A model generated the notes under the pieces. It was not told where the DNA came from, made no database searches, and saw only the letters and a list, made by a program, of their open reading frames with translations. The translations under genes were made by a program, and so were the position numbers. Positions 53,259-62,300 of a stretch of 64,000 bases of DNA are shown here, in pieces; position 1 is the first letter of the stretch, and every line of letters starts with the position of its first letter. Source of the stretch: Xenophilus azovorans DSM 13620 (GTDB lineage Bacteria > Pseudomonadota > Gammaproteobacteria > Burkholderiales > Burkholderiaceae_C); assembly GCF_000745855.1 (NCBI RefSeq), contig NZ_KN050767.1, forward strand, positions 96,802 to 160,801, written 5' to 3'.

Positions 53259-55226
53259 ATGAGTCTTTCCGGCCTGATCGTCCAGCTCCTGAACGGGCTG
53301 GCGTCCGCGTCCTCGCTGTTCCTGGTGGCGGCGGGGCTGTCGCTGATCTTCGGCGTCACGCGCATCGTCAACTTCGCCCATGGGTCCTTCTTCATGGTGG
53401 GCGTGTACGTCGCCTACACCCTGGCCGAGCGCCTGGGCGGCGCGCTCGGCGGCGCCGGCTTCTGGCTGGCGCTGCCGCTGGCGGCCATCGCGGTGGGGGT
53501 GCTGGGCGCCGTCATCGAGGTGCTGCTGCTGCGGCGCATCTACAAGGCGCCCGAACTGTTCCAGTTGCTGGCCACCTTCGCGCTGGTGCTGGTGATCAAG
53601 GACGCGGTGCTGTGGCTGTGGGGCCCCGACGAGCTGCTGGGCCCGCGCGCGCCGGGCCTGAAGGGCTCGGTGGAGATCCTGGGCCGGCAGTTCCCCTCCT
53701 ACGACCTGTTCCTGATCGTGGTCGGCCCGCTGGTGCTGGGCCTGGTGTGGCTGCTGCTCACGCGCACGCGCTTCGGCACGCTGGTGCGCGCCGCCACGCA
53801 GGACCGCGAGATGGTCAGCGCCCTGGGCGTGAACCAGGCCTGGCTGTTCACCGCCGTGTTCGCCCTGGGCGCGCTGCTGGCCGGGCTGGGCGGCGCGCTG
53901 CAGCTACCGCGCGAGCCGGCCACGCTGGAGATGGACCTCAACACCATCGGCGCCGCCTTCGTGGTGGTGGTGGTGGGCGGCATGGGCTCGCTGCCGGGCG
54001 CGTATGTCGCGGCGCTGCTCATCGCCGAGATCAAGGCGCTGTGCATCTGGCTGGGCGTGGTGGAGATCGCGGGCATCTCCATCTCGTTCTCCAAGCTCAC
54101 GCTGGTGGTGGACTTCCTCGTCATGGCCGCCGTGCTGGTGTGGCGCCCCTGGGGCCTGATGGGCCGCGCGCAGGCGCCCAGCCGCTACGTGGGCATGCAG
54201 GAGGAGCCGCTGCGCCGCGCCGGCAAGGGCTACGTGGCGGCGGCCGCGGCGCTGGCCCTGGTGCTGGCGGCCGTGCCCTTCGCCACGGCCGACTCGCCCT
54301 ACACCACCGTGCTGCTGATCGACCTGCTGGTGGCTGCCCTCTTCGCGGCCAGCCTGCACTTCATCATGGGGCCGGCGGGCATGCACTCCTTCGGCCATGC
54401 CGCCTACTTCGGCCTGGGCGCGTACGGCGCGGCGCTGCTGGCGCGCTCGGCCGGGCTGCCGATGGAGCTGACGCTGGTGGTCGCGCCGCTGATCGCCGCC
54501 GCCGGCGCCTTCGTCTACGGCTGGTTCGCGGTGCGCCTGTCGGGCGTGTACCTGGCGATGCTGACGCTGGCCTTCGCGCAGATCACCTGGGCCATCGTCT
54601 ACCAGTGGGACAGCTTCACCGGCGGCAGCAACGGCCTCACGGGCGTGTGGCCCTCGGACTGGCTCTCGGACAAGCGCAACTACTACTGGCTGACGCTGGT
54701 GCTGGTGGGCGCGGGGCTGTGGTGGCTGCGCCGCGTGCTGTTCTCGCCCTTCGGCTACGCGCTGCGCGCCGGGCGCGACTCGGTGCTGCGCGCCGACGCC
54801 ATCGGCATCGACGTCAAGCGCATGCAGTGGGCCGGCTTCATCGTCGCCGGGCTGGTGGCCGGCGCGGCGGGCGCGCTGTTCGCCTACTCCAAGGGCAGCA
54901 TCTCGCCTGAGACGCTGGCCGTGGGCAAGTCGGTCGACGGCCTGGTGATGGTGCTGCTGGGCGGCCTGCAGACGCTGGCCGGGCCGGTGGTGGGCGCCTT
55001 CACCTTCACCTGGCTGCACGACACGGTGGCGCGCAACACCGACTACTGGCGCGCGATGCTGGGCGCCATCATCCTGATCCTGGTGCTGCTGTTCCCGCAG
55101 GGCATCGCGGGCTCGATCAAGCAGATCGCCGACCGCGTGCGCGGGCGCAAGGACGACGCCGCCGCCGACGAGGCGGCCCGGCATCCGATGCAGGCCGACG
55201 CCGCCGCGGGGGAGGCCGCACGATGA
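53259..55226 (+). CDS. Fused branched-chain-type ABC permease (LivH-LivM in one polypeptide)
   Basis: 655 residues. Residues about 1-300 are LivH-like (VAAGLSLIFGVTRIVNFAHG, ALGVNQAWLFTAVFALG) and about 325-620 LivM-like (HFIMGPAGMHSFGHAAYFGL, MLTLAFAQITWAIVYQWDS, LGGLQTLAGPVVGA). About 15 membrane helices. The usual two genes are joined, with an Asp/Glu-rich C-terminal tail. It overlaps livG by ATGA. Confidence 0.92.
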   Translation: MSLSGLIVQLLNGLASASSLFLVAAGLSLIFGVTRIVNFAHGSFFMVGVYVAYTLAERLGGALGGAGFWLALPLAAIAVGVLGAVIEVLLLRRIYKAPELFQLLATFALVLVIKDAVLWLWGPDELLGPRAPGLKGSVEILGRQFPSYDLFLIVVGPLVLGLVWLLLTRTRFGTLVRAATQDREMVSALGVNQAWLFTAVFALGALLAGLGGALQLPREPATLEMDLNTIGAAFVVVVVGGMGSLPGAYVAALLIAEIKALCIWLGVVEIAGISISFSKLTLVVDFLVMAAVLVWRPWGLMGRAQAPSRYVGMQEEPLRRAGKGYVAAAAALALVLAAVPFATADSPYTTVLLIDLLVAALFAASLHFIMGPAGMHSFGHAAYFGLGAYGAALLARSAGLPMELTLVVAPLIAAAGAFVYGWFAVRLSGVYLAMLTLAFAQITWAIVYQWDSFTGGSNGLTGVWPSDWLSDKRNYYWLTLVLVGAGLWWLRRVLFSPFGYALRAGRDSVLRADAIGIDVKRMQWAGFIVAGLVAGAAGALFAYSKGSISPETLAVGKSVDGLVMVLLGGLQTLAGPVVGAFTFTWLHDTVARNTDYWRAMLGAIILILVLLFPQGIAGSIKQIADRVRGRKDDAAADEAARHPMQADAAAGEAAR

Positions 55227-56002
55227 GCTTGTTGAAAGTCACCAATCTGGGCAAGTCCTTCGGCGGCGTGAAGGCCGTGGACGGCATCAGCTTCGAGCTG
55301 GCCAAGGGCGAGCTGCTGGCGCTGATCGGCCCCAACGGCGCCGGCAAGTCCACCACCTTCAACATGGTCAACGGCCAGCTCAAGGCCGACCAGGGCTCCA
55401 TCACCCTGGACGGCACCGAACTCATCGGCCTGAAGCCGCGCGAGATCTGGCGCCTGGGCGTGGGCCGCACCTTCCAGATCGCCGAGACCTTCGCCTCGCT
55501 GACGGTGGTGGAGAACGTGCAGATGGCGCTGCTCTCGCACGACCACAAGCTGTTCTCGATGTGGCGCCGCGCCTCGGACCACAAGCGCGACGAGGCGCTG
55601 GCGCTGCTCGACCAGGTGGGCATGAAGAGCCAGGCCGACCGGCCCTGCAGCGTGCTCGCCTACGGCGACGTCAAGCGCGTCGAGCTGGCGATCGCCATGG
55701 CCAACGACCCGAAGCTGCTGCTGATGGACGAGCCCACCGCCGGCATGGCGCCCAAGGAGCGCAACTCGCTGATGGCGCTGACCAAGCAGCTCGTGATCGA
55801 CCGCGGCATGGCGGTGCTGTTCACCGAGCACAGCATGGACGTGGTGTTCGCGTACGCCGACCGCATGATCGTGCTGGCGCGCGGGCGGCTGATCGCCGGC
55901 GGCAAGCCGCTGGAGATCCGCGACCACCCGAAGGTGCAGGAGGTGTACTTCGGCACCGGCAAGACCTTCGAGAAGAAGAAGCAGACGGAGCCGACGGCAT
56001 GA
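55223..56002 (+). CDS. livG: ABC-transporter ATPase, LivG type
   Basis: 259 residues. Walker A LIGPNGAGKSTTFNMVNG, the altered signature AYGDVKRVELAIAMA (weak LSGGQ, as in some LivG), Walker B LLLMDEPTAGMA and the switch His in FTEHSMDVVFAYAD. ATGA overlap with the permease and with livF gives strict coupling. Confidence 0.94.
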   Translation: MSLLKVTNLGKSFGGVKAVDGISFELAKGELLALIGPNGAGKSTTFNMVNGQLKADQGSITLDGTELIGLKPREIWRLGVGRTFQIAETFASLTVVENVQMALLSHDHKLFSMWRRASDHKRDEALALLDQVGMKSQADRPCSVLAYGDVKRVELAIAMANDPKLLLMDEPTAGMAPKERNSLMALTKQLVIDRGMAVLFTEHSMDVVFAYADRMIVLARGRLIAGGKPLEIRDHPKVQEVYFGTGKTFEKKKQTEPTA

Positions 56003-56736
56003 CGAGCACCCCCGAGATCCTGCTGGAAGCCAAGTCGCTGTGCGCCTGGTACGGCGCCGCGCAGATCCTGTACGACGTGCACCTCGAGGTGGGCCGCGGC
56101 GAGGTGGTGGCGCTGATGGGCCGCAACGGCGCGGGCAAGTCCACCACGCTGAAGGCGCTGATGGGCATGCTGGCCAAGCGGCGCGGCGCGATCCGCTTCC
56201 TGGGGCACGACCTCTCGAAGGCCGAGCCGCACCATGCCGCGCGGCTGGGCCTGGGCTTCGTGCCGGAGGACCGGCGCGTGTTCACCGACCTGACGGTGAC
56301 GGAGAACCTGGAGGTGGGCCGCCAGGCCGGCCGCCAGTGGGCCGACGGCAGCGCCGCGCCGCTGTGGACGCCCGAGAAGCTGTTCAAGCTCTTCCCCAAC
56401 CTGGGCGAGATGCCCGATCGCCCCGGCGGTCGCATGAGCGGTGGCGAGCAGCAGATGCTGACCGTCGCGCGCACGCTGATGGGCAACCCCTACCTCGTGC
56501 TGCTGGACGAGCCCTCCGAGGGCGTGGCGCCGGTCATCGTCGAGCAGATGGCGAACATGATCCTGGAGCTGAAGGCGCAGGGCGTTTCGATCCTGCTGTC
56601 GGAGCAGAACATGCACTTCGCCGAGCTGGTCTCCGACCGTGCCTACGTGCTGGAAAAAGGGCAGATCCGCTATCACGCCACCATGGCCGAGCTGGCGGCC
56701 AACGAGGACGTACGCCGCGCGTATTTAAGCGTATGA
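55999..56736 (+). CDS. livF: ABC-transporter ATPase, LivF type
   Basis: 245 residues. Walker A LMGRNGAGKSTTLKALMG, signature RMSGGEQQMLTVARTL, Walker B VLLDEPSEGVAP, and FVPEDRRVFTDLTVTENL, typical of LivF. Overlaps livG by ATGA. A dispersed repeat starts right after its stop. Confidence 0.95.
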   Translation: MTSTPEILLEAKSLCAWYGAAQILYDVHLEVGRGEVVALMGRNGAGKSTTLKALMGMLAKRRGAIRFLGHDLSKAEPHHAARLGLGFVPEDRRVFTDLTVTENLEVGRQAGRQWADGSAAPLWTPEKLFKLFPNLGEMPDRPGGRMSGGEQQMLTVARTLMGNPYLVLLDEPSEGVAPVIVEQMANMILELKAQGVSILLSEQNMHFAELVSDRAYVLEKGQIRYHATMAELAANEDVRRAYLSV

Positions 56737-56878
56737 CCCCCAGTCTTCGCGGACCTTGGCCTGCCCTGAGCCTGTCGAAGGGTTCCGCTTCGCCAACCCC
56801 CTTCCAGGGGGCACACCCAGCGGCCCGGCAGAGCCGGTTCCGCGGGTGTTCGCGCATGGCCTGCTCCGCGGCCTTCGG
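56737..56878 (+). repeat. Dispersed intergenic repeat, copy F with nested REP-like insert
   Basis: Starts at the base after the livF stop. The REP-like insert occupies 56754-56782 at the same place as in copy E. The repeat end, GCATGGCCTGCTCCGCGGCC, is intact. Confidence 0.85.
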
Positions 56879-56925
56879 ATCAGCAGGCTGATACGCATCC
56901 CCTTTTCAACCCGGAGGGCCTTGCC

Positions 56926-57648
56926 ATGACGAACACACCTCAACGCCGCCGCTTCCTGCGCGCCGCCGCCGCGCTGGGCATCGCAGGCGCCGTACCGCCG
57001 CTGTGGGCGGCCGGTGCGGTCAAGCCCGACGCGAAGTCGGCGCTGATCGTGGTCGACGTGCAGAACTGCTTCGTCGACGGCGGCACGCTGCCTGTCAAGG
57101 GCGGCGCCGAGGTGGTGCCGGTCATCAACGCGCTGGCGCCGAAGTTCCGCAACATCGTCGTCACGCAGGACTGGCACACGCCCGGCCACGCCTCCTTCGC
57201 CAGCGCGCACGCGGGGCAGAAGGCCTTCTCCAGCATCAAGCTGAGCTACGGCAACCAGGTGCTGTGGCCCGACCACTGCGTGCAGGGCACCGACGACGCG
57301 GCCCTGCACAAGGACCTGAAGCTGCCCACCGCGCAACTCATCATCCGCAAGGGCTTCAACCCCGGCGTGGACAGTTATTCCGCCTTCCAGGAGGCCGACC
57401 GCAAGACGGTGACCGGCCTGGCCGGCTACCTGAAGGCGCGCGGCATCAGGACCGTGTACGTCACCGGCCTGGCGACCGACTTCTGCGTCGCCTGGACGGC
57501 GCTGGACGCGCGCGCCGCCGGCTTCGACGTCTACGTGATCGAGGACGCCACCCGCGCCATCGACCTCGACGGCTCACTGGCCAAGGCCTGGAAGAACATG
57601 GCGGCCAAGGGCGTCAAACGCATCCAGTCCGCCGATGTCGCTGCCTGA
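56926..57648 (+). CDS. pncA: Tat-exported nicotinamidase (PncA-like)
   Basis: 240 residues. The N-terminus has a twin-arginine signal (RRRFLRAAAALG, with WAAGA as the likely cleavage zone), then the nicotinamidase core: VVDVQNCFVDGG (Asp44 nucleophile helper, Asp51 metal ligand), VVTQDWHTPGHASFA (metal His pair), IIRKGFNP (Lys) and VTGLATDFCVAWTAL (catalytic Cys). It should hydrolyse nicotinamide to nicotinate in the periplasm. Followed by a second binding protein gene. Confidence 0.88.
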   Translation: MTNTPQRRRFLRAAAALGIAGAVPPLWAAGAVKPDAKSALIVVDVQNCFVDGGTLPVKGGAEVVPVINALAPKFRNIVVTQDWHTPGHASFASAHAGQKAFSSIKLSYGNQVLWPDHCVQGTDDAALHKDLKLPTAQLIIRKGFNPGVDSYSAFQEADRKTVTGLAGYLKARGIRTVYVTGLATDFCVAWTALDARAAGFDVYVIEDATRAIDLDGSLAKAWKNMAAKGVKRIQSADVAA

Positions 57649-57661
57649 AAGGCCCGTGCCC

Positions 57662-58831
57662 ATGACGCCGTCCCTTCGTGTTTCCAGGCGTCGCGCCCTC
57701 GCCGCAGGCGGCGCGTCGCTGGCCTTCGGGCCGGCCCTGGTGCGCCGCGCGGCCGCCGCCAACGGCGTCTCCGACGACACGATCCGGCTGGGCCAGTCGG
57801 CGGTGTTCAGCGGTCCCGCGCAGGACTTCGGCGTCGACTACCGCGCCGGCATCCAGTTGAGCTTCGACCGCATCAACAAGGCCGGCGGCGTCAACGGCCG
57901 GCGCATCGAGCTGGTCTCGCACGACGACGTGTACGAGCCGGCGAAGACCGCGGTGAACACCACGCGCCTGATCGAGCAGGACAAGGTCTTCGCGCTGACG
58001 GGCTACGTCGCCACCGGCAACCTGGCGGCCGCCATGCCGCTGTGCGAGAAGGCCGGCGTGCCCATGTTCGCGCCGCTGGTGGGCACCACCTCCTTCCGCA
58101 CCAGCGTCAACCGCCTGCTGTTCCACGTGCGCGCCGGCTACGACCTGGAGCTGCGCAAGATCATCAGCCACCTCTCGACCATCGGCATCCGGAACATCGC
58201 GGTGGTGTTCCAGGACAGCGCCTTCGGCACCTCCAACCTCGCCACCTGCGAGCAGCTCGCGGCCGAGTACAAGGTCCCGGTGGTGAAGAAGCTGTCGATG
58301 GCCATCGCGGCCACCGACGCCAAGGAGGTGGCCGCCGGCCTCAAGGCCGCCGCGCCGGGCGCCGTCGTGATGATCATGGCCGGCCGCATGGTCGACGTGT
58401 TCATCCGCGACTACCGCGCCAGCGGCGCGGGCGCGCAGCTGTACACGCTGTCCGTCGGCATCACCGACGCCAAGGGCTCGGCCCAGCGGCTGGAAGGCAA
58501 GCTGGCCGGCCTGGTCACCGCCAGCATCGTGCCGCCGCCGCAGTCGCTGCGCGTGCCCATCGTGGCCGACTACCAGCGCGACCGCGCCGCCTTCGGCCAG
58601 AAGATCGACAGCTACACCGCGCTGGAGGGTTACATCGTCGGCCGCGTCATGACCGAAGGGCTGCGGCGCGGCGGCCAGGCGCTCACGCGCGACAGCTTCA
58701 TCGCCGGCCTGGAAAGCATCGGGCGCGCCAGCTTCGGCGAATTCCCGGTCGAGTACAGCGCCAAGAACCACAACGGCTCCACCTTCGTGGACCTGGAGAT
58801 GTACACCGGTGCCGGCCAGTTGCGGCGATAG
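57662..58831 (+). CDS. ABC-transporter substrate-binding protein (Liv type), copy 2
   Basis: 389 residues from ATG 57662 (GAAAGG upstream). N-terminal twin-arginine-like signal SRRRALAAGGASLAFG. Liv-type fold: IRLGQSAVFSGPAQDFGVDY, INKAGGVNGRRIELVS, FALTGYVATGNLAAAMPLC. No permease follows, so it may use the upstream transporter. Its last 23 bp overlap the start of nicA. Confidence 0.9.
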   Translation: MTPSLRVSRRRALAAGGASLAFGPALVRRAAAANGVSDDTIRLGQSAVFSGPAQDFGVDYRAGIQLSFDRINKAGGVNGRRIELVSHDDVYEPAKTAVNTTRLIEQDKVFALTGYVATGNLAAAMPLCEKAGVPMFAPLVGTTSFRTSVNRLLFHVRAGYDLELRKIISHLSTIGIRNIAVVFQDSAFGTSNLATCEQLAAEYKVPVVKKLSMAIAATDAKEVAAGLKAAAPGAVVMIMAGRMVDVFIRDYRASGAGAQLYTLSVGITDAKGSAQRLEGKLAGLVTASIVPPPQSLRVPIVADYQRDRAAFGQKIDSYTALEGYIVGRVMTEGLRRGGQALTRDSFIAGLESIGRASFGEFPVEYSAKNHNGSTFVDLEMYTGAGQLRR

Positions 58832-59315
58832 CCTGCCGCTCGCTCTTCACGTCAATGGCCGGCCGCATGCGCTGGCCGCGCCGCGCGAAGCCTCGCTGCT
58901 GCACCTGCTGCGCAACGACCTGGGCCTGAACGGGCCCAAGTACGGCTGCGGGCTGGGCCAGTGCGGCGCGTGCACGGTGCACGTCGACGGCGTGGCGGCG
59001 CGCTCGTGCGTGATCCCGGCGCACGGCGTGGCCGGGCGCCACATCACCACGCTGGAGGGGCTTGGAAGCCGGGCAGCCTTCCATCCCGTGCAGCAGGCCT
59101 TCGAGGACGCGCAGGCCGCGCAGTGCGGCTACTGCCTGAACGGCATGGTGATGCAGGCGGCGGCGCTGCTGGCGCGCGAGCCGCGGCCCGACGAGGCGCG
59201 GATCCGCAGCGAGCTGTCGGGCAACCTGTGCCGCTGCGGCACGCACGTGGAGATCCTGCGCGCGGTGAGCCTGGCCGCCGCGCGCCTCGCCGGCGAGGAC
59301 CGCAGCGCCCCATGA
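58809..59315 (+). CDS. nicA: Nicotinate dehydrogenase, 2Fe-2S subunit (NicA-like)
   Basis: 168 residues, starting at GTG 58809. It carries a plant-type 2Fe-2S site CGLGQCGACTVHVDG with a later Cys, and the second cluster CGYC...CRCGTH (QCGYCLNGMVMQAAALL; GNLCRCGTHVEILRAV). This is the small subunit of molybdenum hydroxylases. ATGA overlap with the large subunit. Substrate nicotinate is inferred from the partner subunit and island. Confidence 0.9.
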   Translation: MPASCGDSLPLALHVNGRPHALAAPREASLLHLLRNDLGLNGPKYGCGLGQCGACTVHVDGVAARSCVIPAHGVAGRHITTLEGLGSRAAFHPVQQAFEDAQAAQCGYCLNGMVMQAAALLAREPRPDEARIRSELSGNLCRCGTHVEILRAVSLAAARLAGEDRSAP

Positions 59316-62300
59316 CGGACCGGCGCCGCGCCAGCCGCCCGCGCACGCGGGCCGAATTCCTCTCGGCCGAGGGCGTGCTGGTGGTGGTGCGCGAGACGCC
59401 CGCGGCGGCGGCGCCGGCGCCCGGCCAGCCCCCCGCGGTGCCGCCGAACCCGGCCGAGGGCGACGAGGTCCTGCTCGCCGTCTGGGACGACGGCAGCGTC
59501 AGCGCGCTGAACGGCCACGTGGACCTGGGCACCGGCATCCAGACCGCGCTGGCGCAGATCGTGGCCGAGGAGCTGGACCTGACGCTGGCCTGCGTGAAGA
59601 TGGTGCTGGGCCACACCGCCGCCGGGCCCAACCAGGGCGCCACCATCGCCAGCGCCTCCATCCAGATCCACGCGCAGCCGCTGCGCCTGGCCGCGGCCCA
59701 GGCGCGTGCCTGGCTGCTGGCGCGCGCCGCCGAGCAGTTGGGCGCGCCGGTCGACGCGCTCGACGTGCGGCTGGGCATCGTGCGCGTGCGCGAGGAACCG
59801 GCACGCCACCTGTCCTTCGCTGCGCTGGTCGCCGGGCAGCGCACCGTGCTGCGGCTGGACACGGAGGCGAAGACGAAGCGCCCCGAGGACTACCGCATCG
59901 TCGGCACCGCGCAGCCGCGCGTGGACATCCCCGCCAAGCTGGCGGGCGAGCTGGTCTTCGTGCATGACATGCGCCTGCCCGGCATGCTGCACGGCCGCGT
60001 GGTGCGCCCGCCGTATGCCGGCGCGGACCACGGCGAGTTCATCGGCAACACGCTGGCGTCGGTCGACGAAGCCTCCATCGCGCACATCCCCGGCATCCGC
60101 GCGGTGGTGGCGATCCGCGACTTCGTCGGCATCGTCGCCGAGCGCGAGGAGCACGCCGAGCAGGCGATGCGCGAGCTGCGCGTGCAGTGGAAACCCTGGC
60201 CCGGCATGCCCGACCTCGCGGGCGAGGGGCGCGTGGCCGACGCCATCCGCGCCAACCCGGCCACGCAGCGCCTGCTGGTGGACGAGGGCGACGTCGATGC
60301 CGCGCTGGCCGCCGGCGGCGCGATGCAGCGCACCTATCTGTGGCCTTACCAGCTGCACGCGTCCATAGGACCGTCGTGCGCCGTCGCGCTGTGGGAGCCG
60401 GAGGACGGCAATGCACGGCTTCGCGTCTGGGCCGGCTCGCAGAACCCCCATGTGCTGCGCGCCGACCTCGCGAAGCTGATGGGCCTGGCCGACGTCGAGG
60501 TGGACGTGGTGCGCATGGAGGCGGCCGGCTGCTACGGCCGCAACGGTGCCGACGACGTGGCGGCCGACGCCGCGCTGCTGGCCCGCGCCGCCGGCGCGCC
60601 GGTGCGCGTGCAGCTCAGCCGCGAGCAGGAGCACCAGTGGGAGCCCAAGGGCACGGCGCAGCTCATGGACGTGGCCGGTGCGCTCTCGCCCGAGGGCGGC
60701 ATCGCGGCCTACGACTTCGAGACCTCCTACCCCAGCAACGGCGCGCCGCCGCTGGCGCTGCTGCTCACCCGCGCGGTCGAGCCCGCGGCGCAGGCCTTCG
60801 AGATGGGCGACCGCACTGCGCGCCCGCCCTACGCGTACGAGAACCTGCGCGTGAAGGTCAACGACATGGCGCCCATCGTGCGCGCCTCGTGGCTGCGCGG
60901 CGTGTCGGCGCTGCCCAACTCCTTCGCGCACGAGAGCTTCATCGACGAGCTGGCGACCGCCGCCGGCGTGGACCCGGTGCAGTTCCGCCTGCGCCACCTG
61001 CCCGACCCGCGCGCGGCCGAGCTGATCCAGGCCACCGCGCAGAAGGCCGGATGGCGCATGCGCACCGGCCCGCAGGAGAACGCCGACGGCGGCCTGGGGC
61101 CGGGCGGCGACATCCTGTTCGGCCAGGGCTTCGCCTATGCGCGCTATGTGCACAGCAAGTGGCCCGGCTTCGGCGCCGCCTGGGCCGCGTGGGTGGCCGA
61201 CGTCGAGGTGAACCGCAGGACGGGCGAAGTGCACGTGCGCCGCGTGGTGGTCGGCCACGATGCGGGCCTGACCGTCAACCCGGCCGGCGTCGAGCACCAG
61301 GTGCACGGCAACGTGATCCAGACCACCAGCCGCGCGCTGAAGGAGGAGGTGAAGTTCGCGCCGGCGCCGCCGTCAGCGGCGAAGGAGACGCTGCCCGGCG
61401 TGCTGCAGACCGGCGCGCTCCCGCAGGGCGTGGTCGCCAGCCGCGAGTGGGGCAGCTACCCGATCATCCAGTTCCGCGAGGTGCCGGTCATCGAGGTGCT
61501 GCAGATGCCGCGCCCCGGCGAGCCGCCGCTGGGCGCGGGCGAATCGTCCTCGGTGCCGGGCACGGCCGCCATCGCCAACGCCATCTTCGACGCCACCGGC
61601 GTGCGCTTCCGCGAACCGCCCTTCACGCCCGAGAAGGTGCTGGCGGCGCTGCACCCGCTGCCGGACGGCACGGCGCCACCGGCGACGGCCCCTGCTGCCC
61701 CTTCTCTCGCGCCGGATCTGCCCGCCACCGCCCGCTGGCCGCGGCGCAAGAGCCTGTGGGCCGGCGCCGGCGCGCTCGTCGTCGGCGGGCTGGGCATGCT
61801 GGCCGGCCTGCTCGGCTGGCGCCCCGCCATCGCGCCGGTCAGCTTCACGCAGCCCGTCTTCAGCGACCAGACCATCGAGCGCGGCCGCCGGCTCGCCGCC
61901 CTGGGCGACTGTGCGGTGTGCCACACCGCGCCGGGCGGTGTGCCCAACGCGGGCGGCCGCGCGATGGAAACCCCCTTCGGCACCATCCACACCACCAACC
62001 TCACGCCCGACGCGGAGACGGGTCTGGGCCGCTGGTCCTTCAGCGCCTTCCAGCGCGCGATGCGCGAGGGCCTCTCGCGCGACGGGCGGCACCTGTACCC
62101 GGCCTTCCCCTACACCGCCTTCGCGAAGACCAGCGACGACGACCTGCAGGCGCTGTACGCGTACTTCATGTCGCTGCCGCCGGTGAAGGCGGAAACGCCG
62201 GCCAACGACCTGCGCTTCCCCTTCAACCTGCGCCCGCTGATGGCCGGCTGGAACGCGCTCTTCCACGACGCGGCGCCCTACCAGCCCGTCGCCACGCAGA

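Noticed and set aside
59129-61306. 725-codon minus-strand open frame
   Set aside because: Antisense of nicA/nicB; low-complexity His/Arg/Gly/Val sequence, no family features.
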